DNA from: Balneolales bacterium
GTDB lineage: Bacteria > Bacteroidota > Rhodothermia > Balneolales > Natronogracilivirgulaceae
Direction of reading: 5' to 3'
DNA: 5,357 nt
NCBI GenBank assembly: GCA_007127695.1
Contig: SKYW01000177.1
Span: forward strand, 1-5,357
Numbering within the stretch: position 1 is the first letter of the stretch; each line of letters starts with the position of its first letter. The notes under the pieces are model-generated. The model did no database searches, had not been told where the DNA came from, and saw nothing but the letters and a program-made list of their open reading frames with translations. The position numbers and the translations under genes were made by a program. Below are positions 1 to 5,357 of this stretch, piece by piece.

Positions 1-9
1 GGAAGGGAG

Positions 10-97
10 CGGAGAGAGAGGGATTCGAACCCTCGGTACCCGGTTAGGGCACACTCGCTTTCCAGGCGAGCCCGTTCGACCACTCCGGCATCTCTCC
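10..97 (-). tRNA. trnS-GGA: tRNA-Ser (anticodon GGA)
   Basis: This is a class II serine tRNA of 88 nt, read on the minus strand. The acceptor stem pairs GGAGAGA (91-97) with TCTCTCC (11-17), and the discriminator base is G at position 10. The anticodon stem pairs CTCGC (66-70) with GCGAG (54-58) around the 7-nt loop CTGGAAA, which puts anticodon GGA at 61-63; it would decode UCC and UCU. A long variable arm of roughly 18-19 nt, typical of tRNA-Ser, separates the anticodon stem from the T arm. The T arm (18-34) has a 5-bp GAGGG/CCCTC stem and the TTCGAAT loop. The 3' CCA is not encoded (the next bases read CTC), so a CCA-adding enzyme must complete it. All arms pair cleanly, so it looks functional. 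A promoter-like element lies about 30 bases upstream. Confidence 0.97.
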
Positions 98-124
98 GTA
101 TCGTGTCAGCCTTGGTTAAACAGG

Positions 125-160
125 GTTGCTAATATATGACAATTAGCTGGCCCTAGCAAC
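125..160. repeat. Inverted repeat spanning the tRNA-Ser promoter
   Basis: GTTGCTA (125-131) and TAGCAAC (154-160) are perfect 7-base inverted copies separated by 22 bases. The right arm coincides with the proposed -35 hexamer, and the left arm touches the -10 hexamer and the expected start site. The arms may have arisen by chance, or may form an operator or a cruciform-prone element. The length is modest, so functional weight is low. Confidence 0.4.
131..159 (-). promoter_or_regulatory. Predicted sigma-70-type promoter for tRNA-Ser
   Basis: On the minus strand a -35-like TTGCTA (154-159) is followed by exactly 17 bases and then a -10-like TATATT (131-136). Initiation would be expected near 124, leaving a leader of about 27 nt before the tRNA. 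The element lies in the 144-base gap between the TonB-family stop and the tRNA, where no coding region is supported, so it would free the tRNA from read-through of the upstream genes. It was identified by eye only. If the host belongs to the Bacteroidota proper, whose primary sigma factor uses a different consensus, the assignment would weaken. Confidence 0.5.
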
Positions 161-241
161 ACGAATCAGTGAATTGTCTGCACCCGGGTGGATACCGGCC
201 ATTTGCCATCACGAAGATGATAAACCGGAACCGAACGCTTT

Positions 242-916
242 TCAGCTGCCAAAGGTAAACCGATGACGGGCCGTTGACCGCACAGGCCGGCCTTGATATA
301 TGGCCGGATGAAAAAGCCACTGTTCGGCGGCCCGAAGCGTAATCTCGCGAAACCCGTATCCCGTTTCACTTACCGTCTCGAAACGACCAGTTTCGCGGTT
401 GTACATCCGCAGCTCTTCGATAGTCGCCTCCTCCACCTCGCCGTTTTCAGATACAATGTACCGGACAATGACTTCGACCTGTACACCATCCCTCCGGGCC
501 TGCGCTGGTGTCACAGGTTCAACGATCCGCCTGACATTGGGCGGCCGGTCCGGCTGTTCCACAATCTCACCGGGACCCTCCGGCAGCGGTATGGGCCCAA
601 AATCAGTCCCCGTATCCTCGGCGGCTATCTCCAGGTCGAACTCCACGTCCACAACCTCTTCATCGGGGACCGTGACCTCCGGACGCGGGACCAGCGGTGC
701 CACACGTTCTATCGCTGCCTGTTGCCTGGTTTCAATGAACTCGGGCATCAGTATCCGATCTTCATTAAACGGATCGATCACCAGCCGGTGGTCACCATCG
801 CCAACCGGCCAGTATCGAAAGAGCATGATAAACAGGATAAGACAGCAGATAACGGCAATCTGAATCCTGAAAAAATAGGCGCTTTCCCGTCTTTCTATAA
901 AATCCCAATGCCTCAC
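242..916 (-). CDS. TonB-family energy transducer protein
   Basis: This 224-residue protein has the three-part TonB layout. A short cytoplasmic N-terminus is followed by one hydrophobic membrane anchor (about residues 17-33). Next comes a periplasmic spacer rich in Pro, Glu, Asp and Val (about 73-136). The C-terminal domain (about 145-222) shows the family pattern: VQVEVIVRYIVSENGEV, then an AAEQWLFHPA-type segment, then GRPV and a final strand. TonB proteins pass proton-motive energy from an inner-membrane ExbB/ExbD complex to outer-membrane receptors; no exbB, exbD or receptor gene is in the window. The spacer is more acidic than the Lys/Pro-rich spacer of classical TonB. The start is taken as GTG (914-916). 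No good Shine-Dalgarno is visible, but the frame opens only 13 codons upstream, just after the murQ stop, and the next in-frame ATG (residue 31) would destroy the anchor. It follows murQ by 39 bases and probably shares its transcript. The specific partner is unknown. Confidence 0.85.
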   Translation of the reverse strand: MRHWDFIERRESAYFFRIQIAVICCLILFIMLFRYWPVGDGDHRLVIDPFNEDRILMPEFIETRQQAAIERVAPLVPRPEVTVPDEEVVDVEFDLEIAAEDTGTDFGPIPLPEGPGEIVEQPDRPPNVRRIVEPVTPAQARRDGVQVEVIVRYIVSENGEVEEATIEELRMYNRETGRFETVSETGYGFREITLRAAEQWLFHPAIYQGRPVRSTARHRFTFGS

Positions 917-955
917 AATAACTTGTTTCTGTAAGCCGGAGGCCCTTGTGTCTGA

Positions 956-1906
956 TCAGCGCCCGACCTGTTTATTTTTTTCGTAGGACTGCAAAGCCGC
1001 ACGGATGAATCCGTCGTGTGCTTCCAGCTGCTTTTCCGCTTCTTCACGACTCACTTTTGCCAGTCCCATGAGCAGCGCAACCTTGACCTTGCCGCCGGAT
1101 TCCATCATCAGGCGTGATGCTTCATCATAATCGACATCAGTGAACATGGTGATGATGCGCCGTGAGCGTTCCACTAGTTTCTTGTTGGTCAGCATCAGAT
1201 CCACCATCACGTTTTCATACACCTTCCCAAGGCGTACCATGGCACCGGTGGATATCATGTTGCAGACCATTTTCTGAGCCGTGGCACTTTTGAGCCTGGT
1301 GCTGCCCATGATCACTTCCGGTCCCACCGGGACATCGATCATGACATCGGCCTTCAGCTCCAGTTTCACGCGTTCGGCAGAGACGCAACAGACCATGATG
1401 GTCCGTGCACCACGCCGCTTGGCTTCCTCCAGTGTTCCGAGGACGTAAGGAGTGCGCCCACTGGCTGCCAATCCGCAAACGACATCTTTTTCGCTAACGT
1501 TCAGATGCGCAATATCTTTTTCCCCATGTTCCGGCAGATCCTCCGACCCTTCCTGGGCCACGAACATGGCCTCCCGTCCGCCTGCGATCAGTCCTATTAC
1601 CTGATCCGGCCTGGTACCGAACGTTGGCGGACATTCGGCCGCATCCAGTACTCCAAGCCGGCCGCTGGTGCCGGCACCCGTGTAGATCAAACGTCCCCCC
1701 TGAGCCAATGCCTCATGGGCATAGGTGACGGCCTGCGCAATCTGCTCTTTTCTGGAACTCACATATTCGGCGACCAGCTTGTCCTGCTCGTTCATCAGAC
1801 GAACGATCTCGAGCGGATCGGCCAGGTCAATATGCATGGTTTCAGGATTCTTCTGCTCAGTTTCCAGCTTCTTGAGCTGATTGTATAATTCTTGCTTGTC
1901 AGACAA
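956..1906 (-). CDS. murQ: N-acetylmuramic acid 6-phosphate etherase MurQ
   Basis: MurQ cleaves the D-lactyl ether of N-acetylmuramic acid 6-phosphate to give N-acetylglucosamine 6-phosphate and D-lactate, a cytoplasmic step of peptidoglycan recycling. The 316 residues are slightly longer than the E. coli enzyme (298) and align throughout. The sugar-phosphate-binding SIS fold includes GRLIYTGAGTSGRLGVLDA (71-89). The ECPPTFG motif supplies Glu91, equivalent to the E. coli catalytic acid Glu83, and EGSED supplies Glu122, equivalent to Glu114. AASGRTPY (147-154), VGPEVIMGSTRLKSATAQK (194-212) and the C-terminal HDGFIR helix are also present. The loop that reads SCNPGS in E. coli is CVSAE here (174-178). 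The start is a TTG codon (1904-1906), chosen because AGAGGAG lies 8 bases upstream and no in-frame ATG precedes it. A promoter-like element in the gap before it suggests its own transcription start. No murP, murR, anmK or nagA gene lies nearby. Confidence 0.95.
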   Translation of the reverse strand: MSDKQELYNQLKKLETEQKNPETMHIDLADPLEIVRLMNEQDKLVAEYVSSRKEQIAQAVTYAHEALAQGGRLIYTGAGTSGRLGVLDAAECPPTFGTRPDQVIGLIAGGREAMFVAQEGSEDLPEHGEKDIAHLNVSEKDVVCGLAASGRTPYVLGTLEEAKRRGARTIMVCCVSAERVKLELKADVMIDVPVGPEVIMGSTRLKSATAQKMVCNMISTGAMVRLGKVYENVMVDLMLTNKKLVERSRRIITMFTDVDYDEASRLMMESGGKVKVALLMGLAKVSREEAEKQLEAHDGFIRAALQSYEKNKQVGR

Positions 1907-1914
1907 AATGAATA

Positions 1915-1921
1915 CTCCTCT
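1915..1921 (-). promoter_or_regulatory. Ribosome binding site deciding the murQ TTG start
   Basis: AGAGGAG on the minus strand is complementary to the 16S anti-Shine-Dalgarno and ends 8 bases before the TTG at 1904-1906. It is the strongest Shine-Dalgarno in the window and fixes the unusual start codon. An in-frame ATT lies directly before the TTG at a less favourable 5-base spacing. Confidence 0.8.
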
Positions 1922-1939
1922 TTTTTCGTGATTTCCGGT

Positions 1940-1984
1940 AACTTGTAAAATATTTGTGTCCCATCAAGGAAATATACGCAAGTT
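1940..1984. repeat. Imperfect inverted repeat over the murQ promoter
   Basis: The left arm (1940-1955) begins AACTTG and ends in an A/T run with ATATTT. The right arm (1970-1984), read on the other strand, begins AACTTG and ends TATATTT. The arms agree at the first six bases and the last five, with one base of length difference, and are 14 bases apart. The right arm contains the proposed -10 hexamer and the left arm lies just after the expected start site, the placement expected of a repressor operator. AT-rich DNA easily gives such partial symmetry, so the call is tentative. Confidence 0.4.
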
Positions 1985-1999
1985 GTGTGAAGCTGTCTT
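1971..1999 (-). promoter_or_regulatory. Predicted promoter of murQ and the TonB-family gene
   Basis: On the minus strand AAGACA (1994-1999, four of six matches to TTGACA) is followed by a 17-base spacer and TATATT (1971-1976, five of six matches to TATAAT). Initiation would fall near 1964, giving an untranslated leader of about 55-60 nt with the Shine-Dalgarno near its end. It lies in the 111-base gap after accC, where no clear intrinsic terminator is visible, so read-through from accC could also occur. It was identified by eye. Confidence 0.5.
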
Positions 2000-2017
2000 T
2001 AAAAAACTGATTTGGGA

Positions 2018-3601
2018 CTAGCGGCGGTATTTGCGGCGCGACCACCACTGTGTTCCTGTACGGCCGCTCCCCGAACTGTCCCGGCTGCTGTTTCTTCCGG
2101 ATGTGACTTGCAGGCCGGGTTCGCCTTCCGTCGATCCATGTGTATTGCCGGTGTGGCCGTGTACCGGATTCCAGGAGTTGCCGCCGTGGTTGTTTTCATT
2201 GTGCAGTAAACCGGCAATGATGGCGACGGGATGCGACAATGTTTCGTTTTGCAGTTTTGTCCCCGAAAAGTGCTCCGGGATAAAATGCGTGTGGTAGCGG
2301 CCTTCCCTGAATACCGGGTGCTCCATTACATACCGGCAGAAAGGAATGGTGGTCGGACATCCGGTGAGTACGGTTTCGTCGAGTGCATGGATCATCCGTG
2401 CAATGGCTTGCGTTCGGTTGTTTCCGTAAACGACAAGTTTGGCCAGCAACGGATCGTATTCGGTTGTAATCTGCTGTCCCGGACGGATTCCCTCATCCAT
2501 GCGGATATTGGCGCCTGCAGCCGGCCGCCACGTCTGCACGGTCCCGGTTGCCGGGAGAAACTGTTCCAGGGGATTCTCAGCGCAGATCCGGCATTCAATG
2601 GCATGGCCTTGCCGTTTTATCTGATGCTGTTTCCAGGGCAGGGGATGACCTTCGGCCACCCGGATCTGGAGTGCTACCAGATCGATGCCGGTGATCATTT
2701 CTGTGACGGGATGTTCCACCTGAAGGCGGGTATTCATCTCCAGAAAATAAAACCGGCGGTCACGGTCCACCAGGAACTCTACCGTGCCGGCACCTGTGTA
2801 TCCGCAGCTTCCTGCTGCACGTAGTGCCGCATCGCCCATTTCGGAACGAAGCGCATCGTCAAGAAACGGGCTGGGCGACTCCTCAATGAGCTTCTGGTGG
2901 CGCCGCTGAATGGAGCATTCCCGTTCAAAGAGGTGTACCATGTTGCCGTGGCGGTCGGCAAAAATCTGAAATTCCACGTGGCGCGGCTCATCCAGATATT
3001 TTTCCAGGTAAATCCGATCGTCGCCAAAGGCGCTGGCCGATTCTGACCGGGCAGTTTTCAACGCCCCCGGCAGTTCCTTTTCGGTCTGCACCATGCGCAT
3101 CCCCTTGCCGCCGCCACCGGCCGCAGCCTTGACCAGAACCGGAAAACCGATTTCCCGGGCTATTTCCAGCGCTTCCTTGTCTGTTGTGACCGATGAGCGC
3201 GGTCCCGGCGGGACAGGCACCCCGGCCTTATCCATAAGTTCGCGGGCGCGGGTCTTGTCCCCCATTTGCCGTATGGCGTGCGGATCGGGACCGATAAAGA
3301 CGATCTGCTCCTTCGCGCACGCCTCGGCGAACGCTGCATTTTCACTGAGAAATCCGTAACCGGGATGGATAGCGTCCGCCTGGCGCTCCCTTGCGACCTG
3401 GAGGATCTGCGCAATATTCAAATAGGTTTGAGATACCGATTTTCCTTCCAGCAGCACCGTCTCGTCGGCATAGAGGGTGTGGGGACTATGTTTGTCTGAT
3501 TCCGAACAGACCGCTACGGTCTGCAGTCCCAGTTCCCTGCAGGTCCGCATAACCCGCAAGGCAATTTCACCGCGGTTGGCGATGAGTATTTTACGGAACA
3601 T
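2018..3601 (-). CDS. accC: Biotin carboxylase subunit of an acyl-CoA carboxylase (AccC/PccA-like)
   Basis: This enzyme carboxylates protein-bound biotin using ATP and bicarbonate, the first half-reaction of acetyl-CoA or propionyl-CoA carboxylases. Residues 1 to about 446 hold the complete catalytic unit: N-terminal domain FRKILIANRGEIALR; Lys116 in GDK; the ATP-grasp glycine loop GGGGKGM (162-168); RRHQK (233-237); Glu275, Glu288, Asn290, Arg292 and Glu296 in the EMNTRLQVEHP signature; and Arg338 in ECRICAEN. E. coli AccC ends at 449; this protein runs to 527. The extension has a short hydrophobic stretch (about 458-466), then some 50 residues rich in Gly, Asn, His, Ser and Thr, and a Trp/Arg-rich end. 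There is no biotin carrier domain (no AMKM motif) in the protein, and no carrier or carboxyltransferase gene in the window, so the substrate is undetermined. The ATG start (3599-3601) lies inside the end of the upstream hydrolase gene, an 11-base overlap implying coupling; the only Shine-Dalgarno-like run is about 15 bases upstream. Confidence 0.93.
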   Translation of the reverse strand: MFRKILIANRGEIALRVMRTCRELGLQTVAVCSESDKHSPHTLYADETVLLEGKSVSQTYLNIAQILQVARERQADAIHPGYGFLSENAAFAEACAKEQIVFIGPDPHAIRQMGDKTRARELMDKAGVPVPPGPRSSVTTDKEALEIAREIGFPVLVKAAAGGGGKGMRMVQTEKELPGALKTARSESASAFGDDRIYLEKYLDEPRHVEFQIFADRHGNMVHLFERECSIQRRHQKLIEESPSPFLDDALRSEMGDAALRAAGSCGYTGAGTVEFLVDRDRRFYFLEMNTRLQVEHPVTEMITGIDLVALQIRVAEGHPLPWKQHQIKRQGHAIECRICAENPLEQFLPATGTVQTWRPAAGANIRMDEGIRPGQQITTEYDPLLAKLVVYGNNRTQAIARMIHALDETVLTGCPTTIPFCRYVMEHPVFREGRYHTHFIPEHFSGTKLQNETLSHPVAIIAGLLHNENNHGGNSWNPVHGHTGNTHGSTEGEPGLQVTSGRNSSRDSSGSGRTGTQWWSRRKYRR

Positions 3602-4304
3602 GGCGCTGCAGCATATCCCCCCGGATCTCCCAGGGATGGTCTCCGGTTTCTATCCAGTAATCAAAAATATGTTCGATCGCCTTGGCCCTGAGTATGTCGC
3701 TGAGCATGTAATTCACTTCCAGGTGCGGATCGTCAGGTGTAACCACAAGTCGGATGTCCGTGTTGTTGATGTCATCGAGCAGACTCTGGTCATCCAGATT
3801 GGGAAGGTATTCCAGCGGGTTGTTGTAATAGACGTTGTCATCAAAGTAGTCATCCATCAACGGGCGGATTTGGAATCTGCCTCCGATGGATATGGCTTTC
3901 TGGATCTGGCTCGGGTATTTAAGCAGCAGATTGACCGCATGGTAGCCGCCCATGCCAACTCCTGCTGTCATGATGAACAGGTTTCCCGAAGTTTTTCTGA
4001 TGAAAGGCAGCACTTCGTCAATAACATAGCTTTCAAACTGGCGGTGCCGGGTGATCCGCAGTCGCGGCGTCGTCCCGGTATTGAAAAAACTCTGCTTGTC
4101 GATAGAGTCGATGCAGTATATCCGGTTATGGCCATTTTCGATCTGGAAAGAAAGCGCATCAATAAGTCCGTTTTTCTCCCACTGGATCCTATTTTCACCG
4201 TTATCCGGAAAAGCAAGGAGCGGGGTGCCTTCGGTTCCGTATACCGTAATGGTGGTCTTTCTTCCCAGACTGGGACTTTGCCAGCTGTGATTCGTCTTTT
4301 CCAT
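3591..4304 (-). CDS. Esterase-family alpha/beta-hydrolase lacking the nucleophile serine (possible pseudoenzyme)
   Basis: This 237-residue protein resembles the short bacterial 'putative esterase' group (Pfam Esterase, COG4947-like). Recognisable family segments are an early LLAFPDNGENRIQWEKNGLIDAL block (29-51), RIYCIDSID (61-69), a helix ending EVLPFIRK (97-104), the nucleophile elbow at 115-120, DNVYYNNPLEYLPNL (156-170), a likely acid at Asp191 or Asp192, and the C-terminal GDHPW with His223. The elbow, normally G-x-S-x-G-G, reads G-V-G-M-G-G: the catalytic serine position is Gly117, codon GGC at 3954-3956. The protein is otherwise full length with no frameshift, so it may be a non-catalytic member, or the base may be an error. 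There is no signal peptide or membrane segment, so it is probably cytoplasmic. The ATG (4302-4304) is the first in frame, with a poor Shine-Dalgarno. It lies 102 bases after crtB and overlaps accC by 11 bases. Its substrate or ligand is unknown. Confidence 0.78.
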   Translation of the reverse strand: MEKTNHSWQSPSLGRKTTITVYGTEGTPLLAFPDNGENRIQWEKNGLIDALSFQIENGHNRIYCIDSIDKQSFFNTGTTPRLRITRHRQFESYVIDEVLPFIRKTSGNLFIMTAGVGMGGYHAVNLLLKYPSQIQKAISIGGRFQIRPLMDDYFDDNVYYNNPLEYLPNLDDQSLLDDINNTDIRLVVTPDDPHLEVNYMLSDILRAKAIEHIFDYWIETGDHPWEIRGDMLQRHVP

Positions 4305-4371
4305 CGCAGAGGGATTTGAAAAAAGTGACGTGTTTCTGAGTCTGTTCGGCTGATGGAAAGCTAAAGGATAG

Positions 4372-4397
4372 CCGGATATTTTAAAAACTTTTTCCGG
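4372..4397. repeat. Short inverted repeat between crtB and the hydrolase gene
   Basis: CCGGA (4372-4376) and TCCGG (4393-4397) flank a 16-base A/T-rich centre, beginning about 10 bases after the crtB stop. The position would suit a transcript-end hairpin for crtB. However, the stem is only 5 bp, the loop is long and no uridine run follows on the minus strand, so it does not qualify as a clear intrinsic terminator. The remainder of the 102-base gap shows no convincing promoter. Confidence 0.3.
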
Positions 4398-4406
4398 TGG
4401 TGATTT

Positions 4407-5309
4407 TCATGATGACCGTACCGTGTGCCACCAGACACGGGGAAGTATGGCCATCTTCCTTGTTAATGAAAGGTAAGCGCGACGGGTAAACACTTCGTGA
4501 CCATTTGCTTCGATTTGATCGAGGATTCTTGCATAATTGTGACGGGCAAGTCGGACAGGAACCTGGCTGTCGGACGTCAGCATCGGGATGCCATTGTCGG
4601 CACTGTCATAGTAGCTGCGGGCGCGGTCGATCTGAAAACGCATCAATTCATGGAATTCGTCAGACATCCGGTGGCCAAAGAGGTCATCCTCCGAAACGCC
4701 AAATCGGCGGAGGTCCTCGGCGGGCAGGTAGATGCGGTCACGCAACAGGTCCTCGCCAACATCGCGGAGAATGTTCGTGAGCTGCATGGCAATTCCAAGG
4801 TCCACGGCGTGCTTCAGGGCTGTCTTGTCATCGTATCCGAAAACCTCACTGATCATGAGACCAACAACCGATGCCACCTTGTAGGAGTAATCGTACAGCT
4901 CTTCAAACGTCTCGTACCGGTTTTTTGTCAGATCCATGGCAACCCCATCGATCAATTCAAAAGGAAGGGTGATTGCAATATGATGGCGGCGGAGCACGTC
5001 CGAAAAGGCCAACAGGATCGGGTTGTCGGACGGCTCACCCTCGTAGGTGTGCCGCAGCTTTTCTTTCCACTCTGAAAGCGTCTGTTCCACCTCCTGCAGT
5101 TTGACCGGGTTCTCCGCTACCAGGTCCTCGGCTTCATCCACAAGGTTGTCCAGAAAACGGCAAAGCCCGTAAATGGCAAAAATGCTGCGCTGTTTGTGAT
5201 GCGGGAGGAAGCGGGTTGCCAGATAAAACGTTTTTGCATACTTACGGGTAATATTGCGGCAGTGTACATACGCATCGCGCAATTCCGGCTCTGTGACCTC
5301 TTCAATCAC
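4407..5309 (-). CDS. crtB: Phytoene/squalene synthase family enzyme, probably phytoene synthase CrtB
   Basis: CrtB joins two geranylgeranyl diphosphates through prephytoene diphosphate to phytoene, the committed step of carotenoid synthesis, at the inner membrane face. At 300 residues it is the usual family length. Visible motifs are CRNITRKYAKTFYLATRFLP (17-36), the first Asp-rich motif DNLVD (Asp54, Asp58) after CRF, the YSYKVASVVG helix (141-150), and the second Asp-rich motif in QLTNILRDVGED (Asp183, Asp187) followed by DRIYLP. The two DxxxD motifs bind Mg2+-diphosphate. A squalene or hopanoid-pathway synthase (HpnC/HpnD type) is the main alternative; no desaturase or cyclase gene is in view to decide. 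The start is taken as GTG (5307-5309), which gives an N-terminus of family-typical length, but AGGGGA lies only one base upstream, too close to serve it. The frame stays open to the window edge, so the true start could lie further upstream. Confidence 0.87.
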   Translation of the reverse strand: MIEEVTEPELRDAYVHCRNITRKYAKTFYLATRFLPHHKQRSIFAIYGLCRFLDNLVDEAEDLVAENPVKLQEVEQTLSEWKEKLRHTYEGEPSDNPILLAFSDVLRRHHIAITLPFELIDGVAMDLTKNRYETFEELYDYSYKVASVVGLMISEVFGYDDKTALKHAVDLGIAMQLTNILRDVGEDLLRDRIYLPAEDLRRFGVSEDDLFGHRMSDEFHELMRFQIDRARSYYDSADNGIPMLTSDSQVPVRLARHNYARILDQIEANGHEVFTRRAYLSLTRKMAILPRVWWHTVRSS

Positions 5310-5357
5310 TCCCCTGTGCAGAGAGGTTCGTTCGTAAACCGATCTTATGGACCAGGA

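Noticed and set aside
181..190. Perfect 10-base palindrome CACCCGGGTG after the TonB-family stop
   Set aside because: It has no loop and no following uridine run, so it is not an intrinsic terminator, and there is no second copy suggesting an operator.
293..934. Plus-strand open frame of 213 codons opposite the TonB-family gene
   Set aside because: The minus strand codes for a protein with anchor, spacer and TonB domain in the correct order. The plus-strand product has no recognisable features and no supporting ribosome site.
914..958. TonB-family frame directly continuing the murQ frame past its TGA (possible fusion or stop read-through)
   Set aside because: MurQ ends normally after its conserved C-terminal helix, and the intervening 13 codons resemble neither protein. 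Sharing a frame is a one-in-three coincidence.
1999..2217. Alternative minus-strand frame under the accC tail, tested as a frameshifted biotin carrier domain
   Set aside because: It contains no AMKM biotinylation motif or carrier-like strands, and the accC frame keeps GC-rich third positions to its stop, so a frameshift is not supported.
2231..2824. Plus-strand open frame of 197 codons opposite accC
   Set aside because: It lies entirely within the catalytic part of a well-supported biotin carboxylase and has no family resemblance of its own.
3477..4319. Long plus-strand open frame of 280 codons opposite accC and the hydrolase gene
   Set aside because: It is longer than the hydrolase frame it faces, but its translation shows no family pattern, whereas the minus-strand proteins match known families throughout. 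It is best explained as a shadow frame.

Overview
The window is a compact bacterial chromosomal segment in which every supportable gene lies on the minus strand. Reading from the right edge leftwards (the direction of transcription) the order is: phytoene/squalene synthase (crtB), an esterase-family alpha/beta-hydrolase, a biotin carboxylase (accC), N-acetylmuramic acid 6-phosphate etherase (murQ), a TonB-family energy-transducer protein, and tRNA-Ser(GGA). There is no plus-strand gene I can support, and no mobile element, CRISPR array or integration signature. No gene-free stretch exceeds 145 bases.

Organism: a Gram-negative bacterium is indicated by the TonB-type protein and the peptidoglycan-recycling enzyme MurQ. 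The tRNA does not encode its 3' CCA, and the carotenoid-type crtB has the sequence style I associate with the Bacteroidota/Rhodothermota/Balneolota (FCB) group. That placement is an impression from protein style, not a computed result. Three of the five protein genes appear to start at GTG or TTG.

Layout: crtB (4407-5309) may continue an upstream cluster, because another minus-strand frame is open from the window edge and would overlap its start by 8 bases. A 102-base gap separates it from the hydrolase gene (3591-4304), whose end overlaps the accC start by 11 bases, so those two are very probably co-transcribed and translationally coupled. A 111-base gap before murQ holds a plausible sigma-70-like promoter, an inverted repeat over its -10 element, and a strong Shine-Dalgarno placed for a TTG start. 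The TonB-family gene follows murQ after 39 bases, probably in the same transcript. A second promoter-like element of identical design (17-base spacer, TATATT) precedes the tRNA.

The genes do not form one obvious pathway: carotenoid synthesis, acyl-CoA carboxylation, cell-wall recycling and outer-membrane energy transduction sit side by side. The most notable observation is that the hydrolase keeps its family's architecture but has glycine where the catalytic serine should be, and that this possible pseudoenzyme is tightly coupled to a biotin carboxylase. That carboxylase carries an unusual Gly/Asn/His/Ser/Thr-rich C-terminal tail and has no biotin carrier partner in view. I do not see a clearly new multi-gene system here.
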